Below are positions 13,861 to 25,520 of a stretch of 64,000 bases of DNA, one piece after another. The stretch's first letter is position 1. The number at the start of each line of letters is the position of its first letter. The position numbers were made by a program, and so were the translations under genes. Source of the stretch: Setophaga petechia (lineage: Eukaryota; Chordata; Aves; Passeriformes; Parulidae); contig JANCRA010000016.1 of assembly GCA_024362935.1 (NCBI GenBank), positions 19,637,165 through 19,701,164 of the forward strand, in the 5' to 3' direction. The notes beneath the pieces were generated by a model, which ran no database searches, was not told the origin of the DNA, and was given only the letters and a program-made list of their open reading frames with translations.

Positions 13861-16800
13861 AGGGCCTTCCACGTGAGTCATGTTGGGAAGTGGAATTGCT
13901 GCTGTGTGTGCTGGGGCTCCTGTGGCTGGCAGGATGACAGCTACAACAGACTGGCAATATCATGTGCTTGGCTTTACTTTTTCCCCTTAGGGAATTGCAT
14001 GTTTAGCTCAGCTGGTAAAGCCCAGCACATCTCTACTTGATCTGTTTGTCCCCACAACTACATGTACTCTCTTAGGCTCCTTTTGGGCTGGTGCTCTCCA
14101 GCTGTATTACTCCTTTTACTACAAATAATTGCTGCAGCAAGGAATGAATGTTTCGTTGGGTTAGTTGAAAATAGCTTTCTAGAACACACATTTTATTTCT
14201 TTTTTCTTCTTGGCTACTTGCCAGTACCCTGCCAATAGACATCATTGGGCTGTGATGCTCTCTGATTTCTTATATTTAATTTTGGGTCCTACCTGAGGGG
14301 AAATAATTACTTGGTACTTACCAGCCAGGGCAGCAGTACTTGTTCTTCCCTTGTAGTATTTATCATGGGTCCAGTTTGAATTATATTCATCATACCTTGT
14401 TTCTAATTCACAGCTGCATGGTGAGTTGAATCTTTGTCTTTCAGTGTCTTTTTGCTGGTGCCCTCACTTCTCCTGATGTCTCCCATGCAACATGATTTAT
14501 TTTTGAGTTTAAATCCTATTTCATATCATCACACTGCATCATTCTGTGTTACTTTCCTCTCCTGCAAACCTTCTCCTTGTACAGACTGTGGTGGGTTTTT
14601 GTGTCTGCCATTACTTTGCATTGACCAGCTGTTCCTGGACTGGGTTTTGTCTTCATTGTTTTCAGTCCAAGTGTGACCCTTTAATCAGGCTTAAGAAATA
14701 GTCTGCTCTTTTTTTGTTAATCTTCCCATGATCCATAACTGATGGCCACTGCTAAAGTTGGTGATGTTACAGGACAACATGCAGAATATGTAATTGTTGT
14801 CTTTTAACAACTGTAGTTTTCTCTCTGCTTCTTCCTGTAACTGTTGTTAGGTCTGCTGTGGATTTTTATTTGTATAACCAAAGAGTGTTCCAACTTCTCA
14901 GCCATGGGATAAAATATCTTAGTTTAAAACCACATCAGATTTGTCCCTCTAATGTGGACAAGGCACTTGAAGGGTCAAAGACTCCTAGTGTACTGTGTGG
15001 ATTGCAAATAGTCAGGAAAATGTGTTTTCATTAATATTCATGGAACACTCTCATTGTGCAAACACTTGTGTGAACAGTATTTGTCAGAATCTACTTATTA
15101 TACCTAAGCCTCCAACAGAAGTTTAACATCCTAGGCCAGCATTTCTTTCAAGGCTGTAACAGGTTATTCATTTAGTCAAGCAGGCTGTTTGCAACACTTT
15201 GTGTTTAACTGCATGTCAGCCATAGGAAATCACAGATAAGCTCCAAGATTGGCTTCTCCATGGGAATTATGTCTGCTTGCACACAACTTCTTTAGCTAAC
15301 TCTATTACTGTACAGCTATTATCAACTAGATATATGTGGTGCTGACAGCTCCTGACAGGAGAATGCTTTATTACAGAAAGTTTGTGAAGAAAAAAATCTT
15401 ACAACATGACAATCTTTTATGCCCAGAAAGCTCCGTATTGGACAAGAATCCACATAATTAATATTAATTGTAATAAAGTGTGACAATCAAGAAAGAATAA
15501 CATAAGTCTGCTCGTAAGTCAAGACCTCACTAGAGTGGAAGAAATAGAGGCAGCCAGAGATGGATGGTGGAAGAACACTGGTGCTTGAATAATTCATTGA
15601 AAAGCACAGGATATTGCTTGTGAGGTCTGGAGCCTTTTAAAGGCCTGTGAATTAGATGACAAAATTCACTCAGTTCAGGTAAGTAAGAGAGGAATGGGGA
15701 ATTCACATGTGATGTAGCATAAACTATTAATAAGAGTTAAAAGGTCATGTACTTCCCATGTCAAGTGTGAATGATCAGGAACAAAAATTGCAAAAGATGT
15801 ATGTAATTTTTAAGGAAACAAAAGCAAATATGACCTTTGTAAAAGCTTTGATAATATGAAGACTTGTTAGCTGCATGTGTTTGGCATTTGAAAAGCCCCA
15901 GACTATTCCCTTTGTGCACAGTATGCACAGGGGGTATTAAAGCAAGTGTGAAGTCTGCAGGAGCAGGAGGTGAGCAGCACTGTTACCTACTTTGGGCTAT
16001 TATGAACAGCACTGTTCCATAGTTTGGGCTATAATTGGAGGTGAGTGTGAGAAGATAAATTCTTGTGTGAACCACATGACTTGTGTGAATGTTTTGACCT
16101 CGTGTAATAATGCTTCAGTAAATTATAGCCATGCTATTTAAGTAAGATTAGCCAAAACCAAGGTAATCCTGTGGGGGATAGAGTGGTAAAGGTGTCTCAT
16201 GCTGAATGAGGATTCTGCTACAGATGTGAGCAAGGGTATTTCTGGGGATAGTAAACATGGTTTGGTAGAGAGACTATGTGACCAGAAAGAAAAATATGGT
16301 TGAATTTTTAGGTTTGCCAGCAAGATTTAATAATGAAACTTGAAATCTGCTGGTTTTCCAAAGCCAATTAGTTTGACCATTACCCTTGTCAGTGATCAGC
16401 CAGGCCTGTCCTCCCTTTTCTGGCTATGAAAAGGTTTATCTGACATTTACTGTGGTCTGATGGATGTTTCTGGGCAGTCCCTTTTCATTTACTCAAACAG
16501 AACAAATCAAATACTGCAATGTGTAAGTGAGAAATGAGAGAGTTTTTGCTAATTGTTTTGTCTATGCAGTTATCAGGCTATCAATTTTCCCCTGGCCAGT
16601 GAAGCTGTGGATTTTGTTCTTACCAAAAAAGTAGAAAGAGGGATCTTAGGTTTGAGGGGAGAAAGGGTAAGTGAGTAAACTCTGGGCTGCAGAGCACATC
16701 TGTGCCGGTCTGAGACTGGCAGCACCTCCTCCATCTCCGCAGCATGAGGCTCTTTTGAGGGGCAGGTCTTTGAAGGCTCTCATTTATTTGAGATCATTGC

Positions 16801-17381
16801 AGGACACTTATTTTCCAGCACAATCATTCCAGAGCATCTTCCTCGGTGGCAAAAGCCAGAAACATGGGAATCCATTCTTAGAAAAGTGAGGACATGGGGT
16901 CTGTGGCAGTGGGTACACCTTGGACTTGGGGAATGAGGTACTGCAGTTCTGATGCATCCTCTGTCAGATATTTGGATAGTAAACAGTTTATTTTGCACTG
17001 TCTTCCCTTTCTTGTTTCTGATATGACAGATTTGTGTTAATGTATATAGTTGCACCATAGAGGTTGTCACAGGGAAGTGAGAAGTTCTGGCAGCTGAGTA
17101 AAGGGTGTTTGGGAACTATCAGTGTTGGGAATGGTGTGGGAAATAATTTGGAAGCTGGCTATGAGCATGTTGTTTATGCCTTCAACACTGAAGGAGCAAA
17201 CAATATAGTTTCATCTTGCAATTCAACTGAAACATATGAGTAGTTGACACTCTGCATTACTATGGTTTTGACTTTCAACAAATCCAATAAAGTTGTGTGG
17301 AATGGGTTCTCATACAATTAGTATTTTCTCAGTTATCTCTAACTACAAGAATTAAGGGTAAATTTTTCTGTTTTCTCATCT
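13861..17381. other. Intergenic DNA, no gene seen
   Basis: AT-rich non-coding sequence with no supported gene. The only structure noted is the 32-bp duplication at 15972-16035. Confidence 0.6.
15972..16035. repeat. 32-bp tandem duplication
   Basis: Two adjacent 32-bp copies, 15972-16003 and 16004-16035, share the framework GA-CAGCACTGTT-C-TA and TTTGGGCTAT with a handful of substitutions. The divergence suggests an old local duplication by slippage. Confidence 0.85.
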
Positions 17382-17432
17382 GGGGTTGTAGCTGAGTGGG
17401 AGCACTGCCTTGTTGGTCTGCCTGTTAGAACA
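17382..17432 (+). repeat. tRNA-head-like fragment (possible SINE relic)
   Basis: The sequence starts GGGGTTGTAGCTGAGTGGG and contains TAGCTGAGTGGG, which fits the RNA polymerase III box A pattern TRGYNNARNNGG exactly. It resembles the 5' half of a tRNA. No box B (GGTTCGANNCC-like) and no acceptor-stem partner follow, so it is not an intact tRNA gene. It could be the head of a degraded tRNA-derived SINE (MIR- or DeuSINE-like) or a chance match. Confidence 0.28.
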
Positions 17433-18744
17433 CCTTGAAACAATGAAGCAAAATGTTCCTTTCAGCAGAAGAACTTATTTCTACAGAAGGAGAAAACAAA
17501 CATTGCAAATGCATAGTTCCTTTAGCTGTGCACTGCACTAGCTGGGATATAGGAGCAGAGAGTTCAGAAGCTGGTTTATTTTGCAGCAAGCATTTCTATT
17601 TGAGAAGCATTTATGACAAGTTGTAGAATCCTTTACTGCATCATATTCAGCATTTTGCTGTGGTCATTTCTCCTAAGGAGCTCAAACTTCAATGTGTACA
17701 GAAATACTGCATCTACAAAACAGGGAATCTGTCCCTGTCTAGGGAGTTGGGTAGGTGTCCATAGTTATGGCAAGGTGATTGCTGAAGACACATGCAGATG
17801 TGATTGTAAGAGCAGATGGGAAAAGGCACTTAGCTGAAGAAAATCTGTTGCTGTAACTGGAGTGTTTCAGGAACAGGCTTTAATCCTAGCTTTAGGTGGA
17901 GTTAAGCTTTTGAATAACCAATAGGAGTTGGCTGGCAAGATGGTCTTTTACACGTGTATATGCTAATGTAAATGTCATAATGCAAATTTAAGCATTCAAG
18001 AACATTATGTGGATTTGGGAAAATCCCTAAAATTTTAATTCCATAAGCAAAATATTATTTTGGCAGCACATGACAGAAATAATCCTGCTCCCAGATGTTT
18101 CATACTGTTGCAGTTGAGACTAGTTGCATGGTCGTCTTCAAGACAGCTCTAAAATTACACAAAAGCTTCTTGGAATATGAAGCAACTCAATTATACAATG
18201 AAGCAAAGAAGCATGTCTGAATTCTTAACATTGCTCAGTCTTCTGGGGAAATACAATGGGGAACAGAGTCTTCACCAAGAGTAAAATATGTCAGCTAGAG
18301 GACAGAGTCAAAGAAACTCTTGAAACCAAGGAAGGGAGATGTCACCTTCTGCACATTTTATGTGCTGCCATGTTGGACTGTGTGCCCGTGTTCCAGGCTG
18401 GTGCTGACAGCTGGCATGGAGGAGTCTGAGCATTAAGGTTTCCTCACTTGGTTACATGCCTATTTCTCCAGCAAGTTCAAATGTAGTTTAATTTCTTACT
18501 CTGAGAACTGGGTCTTAGTGGAAATTGCCAGGTGCTGAACAAAATATACAGAAATACTTGGAAGTGCATTGATGTGTTGTTGTGAGAGGTGCAAATTCTC
18601 CATTTCTGTTTGTTTAGAAACTGTGAGGAAACTTCAGGTAGAGAAATGCTTTTTAAAAGTAATTGAGTTTAAATGTTTGTTTTTATTGACCTATGTTTCA
18701 GTGCCATAAAATGAACCTATAAGAAGTGTGTGTTGCTGTGCAGG
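17433..18744. other. Intergenic DNA, nothing recognised
   Basis: AT-rich sequence with no open frame of note and no clear repeat. Confidence 0.6.
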
Positions 18745-18914
18745 GGACTGAGCACAGATTGCTCAGAGGGGGTGTGGAGTCTCCCTGCCTGGAGATATTC
18801 CAGAGCTGTCTGGATGCAGTCCTGTGCCACGTGCTCTGGGAGCACTGTTGGAACCAGGAGGTTGCACCAGGTGACCACTGTGGTCCTTTCCAGTCTGACC
18901 CATTCTGTGATTCT
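18745..18914 (+). mobile_element. CR1 LINE, truncated 3' end
   Basis: This has the standard end of an avian CR1 non-LTR retrotransposon: a GTGGAGTCTCC-CTGCCTGGAGATATTC block, then CTGGATGCAGTCCTGTGCC, GGTGACCACTGTGGTCC-TTTCCAG, and the 3' tail CATTCTGTGATTCT at 18901-18914. CR1 copies are usually 5'-truncated and end in short imperfect 8-bp tails instead of poly(A), as seen here. Only the 3' untranslated end is kept, so the longer open frames through it (18726-19307) are not genes. Confidence 0.93.
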
Positions 18915-21900
18915 CATCAGTGTTCAAGAGAATTCTTTAACTGTTGCTTTTGTCATTGGGAGCTCAGGTGTGTAGGTTTTATTCAGGAAGCTGCACGAGG
19001 GGAGCTTTATCCTTCCTCCATCTGGGACATGCAGTGCATGCCTTTGACTCATTGTGCTGCCTTTTCTCAAGCTGCAGTGAAAGCTGTGACTGTTCTCTCT
19101 GTGCTTCTGAGGTGGCTTTGCAGACCCACGGCTGCATTTGGAGGAGGGGGGTTGCAGCATTTGGACAGACAGATGGACAGACAGACAGCTGTGGTTTTGG
19201 CAGGCCATGTGTCCATCCTAGTGCACAGAGCAGAGTGTGCAGGAATCTGTCCCTGCCAGGTCACACCTGCATACAGCCTGCTTAGGTGGACATCTGTAAA
19301 GTGCTGAATTTGACTTATTTTCCCAAGAATTAATTGGGAATTAATTTCTGAGTACTAAGCAAAGCAAACACAAAATGAGGTGTTACCTCAACAGGATATT
19401 TTACAAGCTCTAACAGGAAGTTATCACCCAGCACTGCCCCATGGTGTGGCACTGCCAGGGCAAAGGCACAGCTCTGTATCTCCGTGGCCTGGCCCAGCCC
19501 ATCCCCTGTGAGGAGCAGTGCTGGGTGCCCCCTGGGCATCGTGGCCTTGCAAAGGGCTCCTGTGGGATTATTTGGGTTTATGGAACTGTGCGGGGTGTGT
19601 TTGTGACGTGCAGTACTCACTCACCTGGCTTTTCACAGCCAGCCATGGCTCTCCTGGAGTTTCAGGAAGGTCCTGTTTCACAGCCTCATGACAACAGTTG
19701 TCCCAGGAAAATGGCAAAGTGTGACAAAGAGAGATCTGTGCACACACGGGGGTGACACTAACTATAACCTGGATGTCAACATCAGTGACAGCTTGCAGAT
19801 GAGTTGTCTTGCTTACAGCTCTCTTTAGCTACTTGCTTTCCTGTAAACACATTGGGTTTTTTCCCTGTTGCAGGGTAAATCAGATCTGACATTATCTGTG
19901 CAAGTGCAGGAGGGGATTTTCTCTATGGCAAGAGTCTTGTTAAAGTTGGAAGTTCTTCCTGTGGACCAACACATCCCCCTTCTGTGAGCAGATTTCTCCT
20001 GGAATGCTGAGGATTTGTTTATGGTGAGTACAGTTGTTATAAGCAGATGTGCTATAGAAGGATGTGAAAATAAAACCATAGGCTGGAAATCAAGAGAGGT
20101 AAGATTTTCTATATTGTTTTATATAGTGTATATTTCCTGATTTTGCTTTTCAGCCATGTATAATTGTAAGTATTGCAAATTTTAGATTTTACTCCATTAC
20201 CCAGTGGGTGGGGGAGAAGGACAACTTGTACCCAATGTGGTTTAATGGTACAAAGCCCAACAAATTCACTGTCACATGCAGCACGTTTTTCTCTTCATTC
20301 TTTCTGCCCTGAAGTTACCCTTAATTGCTTAATGTGTTGTCATGCTATAGTGCCTTGTACAATAGCTCTGCTTGGCTGCCTGCTTGAATGGGGAGGGAAG
20401 GGGAGGAGGAGGATGGATTCCCCCTCCTGCATCTCAGTGCAGCAGTGGAGAGTCCTTGTTAGGAATGTTTGGGTTTGGGGGGAGTGGAGCAGAGTTTAGA
20501 GTGTGCTGCAGCTTTGTGGGATTAGCAGAGGCTTGAGGGGCCCAATTTAATTGAGTGTTCTGGCTCTACTGCTTCTAATGTCCTTTGCAATTATGGATAC
20601 AGAGAATATCTGGTATCTAAGACTAGAGTGAATTTCGTATTTCAAATTTTGTAATATTGACCAGAAATAAAATAAAAACACAAGTAGAAGGAGAGGACCC
20701 TTATAAATTGATGTTTGGTCATATAATAGTTACCATAAGGGAGGGCTGAATATAAGAAGCTTAGAGTGAGGCTGGATCTATTCCAAACACTTTTTACACT
20801 CTTATGAAAAATTTAAGGAAATAGCATGTTGAGCACTTTCAACTTTAATTATGAAAAAATAAATTGTAAAATCAGACTGTCTGGCTGAAATCTCTTGGAC
20901 TCTTAACAGTAGCATACCTTTCTGTATGTCTAATGTAGTATGCAGCTACATGGGTTTTATTTTACACAGAAGCTAGAGAAGTCTAGATTTCTTTTTTTGA
21001 AAACACTGTTAGCTAAGAAGCTTGGTTTGGATTTAATGACATCCTATGAGGCACTTTTCCCCATGTCCTAATGCTAAATGGAGGAAAAGAGGAAACATTT
21101 TATTTTCCTTCATCCCTTTATGATACCAGTGTATTTGTTAGGCAGTGCCCTTACCTCCTTCCTCAGTAACATGCCCACCCTTTTACTCTTTAGTAACCCC
21201 ACTTTAATTATAGGAACCCAGAATGGGAAGCTAACTCAAGCTGTTAGTCTCACTTTTGACCTCTGACAATGCTTCCCACTCCTGTTGAGCCCTCCATAAG
21301 AGGATCTCCACATGCCCACAACCATTAACAAATTTAACCTGCCAGCTGTCTTGGTAGGTGAGCACTGTGTTCCTCTGCTGCCCCTTCAAATGGGGAAACC
21401 CAGAGACACAATTTCTGCTTTATTGCCTGAAAAAGCACTTTGCAGAGCATACAGAAGGATATGCTGGCCTGGAGGAGATTAGAGCATAAAAACAACCACA
21501 ACAGAACAAATGGATGGGGGAGAACAAAAGAGATCAGGGTGAATGAAAAGGGGAGAAAGGCTGCAAGCCCATGTGGCCATTCTGGGAGTGATATGCAAAT
21601 CTTTGTGCTATGGCTGTGGACTTCATTTTGTAGGGCTTGAGATTTCTCTGTCACATTTGTGGAGTTAAAAACCAGGAACAGTCTGAGAAGCATGGACACA
21701 GGTCAAGAGATGCTGAGCTGCACATAATTCAAACTGGTAGGAAGAAGGCAGTTTGAAAGTGATTCATCTGCTACAGACAACAAAATAAGGCAAAAAAAGG
21801 CTGGCACAAGGGAGACTTGGCTGACTTGGGTGCAGCTGTGGAGAAGCCAGAGGTGTTTGCCAGCACAGTGCTGCAAACACAGCAGGCACTGGAGCACCAA

Positions 21901-24900
21901 GGAGCACCAACAGGTCCCTGGGGAGCAGAACCAAGCAGCTCCAAGAGCTCTACCTCCACCTCCCTTTTGTGCATTTCCTGACCCATCAGCCTGGGGTGAC
22001 ACACATATCCAAGATGATTCTGAGGAAAAGGGAATGTTCTTTGTGTGAGATGATGTTAGTAAGATGCCTTTCCACTGTGCTTTTTGTTCTTACCTATTTT
22101 CATGCACAGCATCTTATTAGAAGAGAGGAAGCCTTCAACGCTGCAGAGAGGGCTGTGGCATCAATGTGTATTATTCAGGATTCTAGAAATTGCTATTACT
22201 GTGTTACATTTTATATCCAGAAATACACTGATATTGAAAATGAAACAGATTGGTAGGCCTTTATCTGTAGGATGAGTTTTGCAGAAAGTTGCATGCAGAG
22301 AAGGGCAAAATAGAGCTTGACTACTGCGTGCTAGAAACTCTTTGGCTATATTTTGATTAATATTTGTCACTAGCACCACTTAATGTCAAATGCTTATTCA
22401 GCTTATGATTTAAAGTCATACAATGCACTGCATAATTGTAAGTAGGAGACATTTGTGCATCTGGTATTTAAATGGAGTATGTGTACTTTGCATTCCAGAG
22501 CATCCCTAAGCACTGCTGTTAGAATTGTCATTTTAAAAATATGTTTTGTCCTGCTTTTAGAGCCCATTTAATCTTTTCCCCATTAATCTGCTTTCCCTAA
22601 ACCTTTCTCTAATTCTTCTGAAGGATCCCCCACCTGCTGTGCAGGCTACACAACACAGTGAATCTAATCATGTCTGGAATTATCATTTTTATCAGTTTAA
22701 TCCATATTTTTCTGTTATTTGCTTTCCAAAGCCTTAGACATTTTATGCACTGTGGTAAGTAATGGAGCAATTGTGGTGGTTAGTGTCTTTTCAAAAAAAC
22801 AGTGACAATACAGTTAAAATAATCAATTTAGATTATTTTCTGGAATGCAGCATTAGTGTTCCATGGCAGTTAAGCTTGATCCTTAGATTTGTGGAATATA
22901 TTTTAAACTTCAAATTGTGGATGAGTCAAGAAATGTCCCTGTGTTTGTTCAAGCCATCGTTCTCAATTGTCCTGATCAACTCTTGCATGTTCTTGATTGC
23001 ACACTCAGCATTCTGCTACCTCCCTGAATTTCTCCACATACCTTTCTTTTTCAAGCAGTTTTATATTAATATTTTCTTGAGTGCTTTTATGAAATAATTA
23101 CAGCTAAGATACCAACTATTTCCTTTATGCTATGATTTCCTCTCATGAAGTGCAGTTTCCAACATTTGAAGAGAGCAGTAGCTTAACTCAAGCAGGTGCT
23201 TTTTATGGAGCTCATCTAAATTTCCAGGGGTCTAAAGAAGAGGATTTTGTTTGGGGTTTCATTCTCTTGCTCCTGTCACTGGTGTTGCAGAGGGTCATAG
23301 GCAGATGCTGGCACTGGCAAGGTCCTCAGAAATCAGAATCTCCCAGCAAGACCCTGCACTGATTTGGAAGAGAATGTTTTGCCATGGATGCTTAGGAACA
23401 ATCTAGATGGCTTCCTATGGACTCCACAAGTGAGTAGCTGTGGAGGTGCCATCCTGCTTTCCAGGTTTTATCCTTTCCTTCATTTATGTCAGAGCTGCTT
23501 TTTCTCTCCTGCTCCTGCCCTTCACTTCTTGTTTTGCTGTGAGGCTCTGGGATGCTTGGCAACAGCTTAGCTGCTTGTCTATGTAAAGGTCTGCTGGTGC
23601 TACATTGGTAAGGCTGTTCTGTAAAAATGTAATTTAGCAGAATTTTTGCATAAACTCTGAGATGCAAAACATTTGCAGAAGAGCTATGGTTTGTACTATT
23701 TTCATTCAAAGCAGGACATTAAGGCTCCAACCACATTTCATTATCCATTTGAATAACATTTTTCAATTTAAAGCCCTCTCTCTCTCTAACCACGAGCACT
23801 AAATTAATACTAGATTCTCTCTCTGCCTAGTGGGAACACTAAATAGATAAATAAAAATCATTCCACGATAATTGTAGGTGCTGTGGGCTGAAAGCCAAAC
23901 CAGGCCAATTCAGCCTTTGAGCCCTGTCTGTCTGTCTGCTTTTCTTTTTCCTTGCCCATCAAAATAGGGTATTCAATTATAATCTTTTTTCTGCATACAG
24001 TGGCCCAGAGGCATTATTAATCTCAGTGCATTTGGAGAGTGAGTGAAAAGACGAAAGGTTTTGGGGGGGATCTCTCCCCCCTGTAGCTGTATTCATCACT
24101 TAGGGTCTTTGTCAAAAATGTACTTTTCTTTCTCCCTCCCCCCATTCCTTGGAGCATAAGCTGGAATTGACTCCAGAAGTTAAAGGACAATGGAAGCATT
24201 AGCACAGGGATTATGGATCTTCTTGTGCAAGATGGGGGCTGGGGGGAGAAGGTAGAGGCATACTACTGGCAGGATAGAAATTTAAAATTTGTGCCTAGAA
24301 CAGTGCACACCTCTGCATAAGAAAAAGCAATAGTGCAATCTCTAGCCAAATGAAGCTTTTCAGGTCCCTGAAAAGAGCTTGCAAAACCTGTTTCTGAAGC
24401 TGGTACATAAATACTTGGGTTGCAAGTTTAGGTGTCCAAAGAAAAATATTGTGTATTAGTTTGTGTGGATTGTGTGTTTTCCAATGAAAGGACAGTCTCT
24501 GGTAGCTTGTGACTTTCTGTAATTTATTAAATCCAAGTCCTTTGGATAGGTTCTAGAAATGATTTGTGACTGGCTTTTGTTTGTTTGTTTTTGCTTTTTT
24601 TAATAATGAGCCCTCACCCACAGTATTCCCATAGGGACTTCAAGGTTTGGAGAAGCTGAATGTTGTGGCTGCAGAACAAAGGGTTTTGGTGGCATTTAGC
24701 TGTGAGTGTAACCATGGAGTTCACTCAGGTGTTCAGTGTTGTCAGTCAATCCAACACGATTTTCAAGGCAATTTTCTGCAACAGGAGGGGCTTGGATCAG
24801 CCATGGACCATGATGGGGCACTGACCCAAGTCACTAAGTCATAATCTCTATTTGATGTAGGTTAATCATGAATTTTAGCAATCCAAATTATCAAATCGAT

Positions 24901-25394
24901 GAATGTTGCTCTCTCCTAATGATGCCACTAAATTTTGGTGCTTTAACTTTGGTACTCAAGCTGATTTGTTCACTGCAAATTAAAGGAGCATTATTGCTTC
25001 CTCTGCTTCAATGAAATTGGTTCACCCCATCTGTAGTTACACAGAATTACTTACAGAGCTTTTCCCAGCCTTCTCACGTGGCTCTAGCAGAGACTCTTTG
25101 ATTTCTGTACTCTTTAAAGCAGAGTAAAGTGTTTATTTTATTTCTGTGGTATTAGATCTTTTCCAAAGGTTGAGGTGCCAAGATACTGTTTTAAATGCCT
25201 GGGCATATCTAAGTAGGAATTTTAGAAGAAAATCTAGTATGTTGCCCAACTGTATTCTCAGTGATGCCTGCCTTTCTTATATCCTACTGGCCTAAAGAAA
25301 AAGGATGAAAAATTATTTTAATGACAAAAAAATGGCCCTACCTTCCCTAGCTCACCCTCCCCTTTTGCTAGAACTACTCCAATGGCTGCTCAAA
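18915..25394. other. Intergenic DNA, no gene seen
   Basis: Non-coding sequence with short simple repeats only: (ACAG)n-like at about 19167-19189, a (CT)n stretch near 23773, and TCTG repeats near 23926-23940. A GC-richer patch at 19440-19660 gives chance frames without recognisable content. Confidence 0.6.
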
Positions 25395-25395
25395 A

Positions 25396-25520
25396 TTAAA
25401 AAAAAAAAAACAAACAAAAAGCAAAAAACAAAAAAACCAAACAAAGACAAAACCAACAAAAAACCCAACTAAGTTATCTGTTAGACTATTTTCTGAAAAA
25501 ACAAACAAAAAAAATTCCCC
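25396..25520. repeat. A-rich / CAAA-type low-complexity tract
   Basis: A run of A with interspersed C (AAAC and AAACA units) spans this interval on the + strand. It resembles a decayed poly(A) or (CAAA)n simple repeat. No retroelement body was recognised immediately upstream. Confidence 0.85.

Noticed and set aside
13445..13963. 172-codon antisense protein with a 15-residue repeat
   Set aside because: It is the translation of the 45-bp minisatellite; DNA repetition explains the whole pattern.
18726..19307. 193-codon open frame
   Set aside because: It runs through the non-coding 3' end of a CR1 element and flanking DNA, so it is a chance frame.
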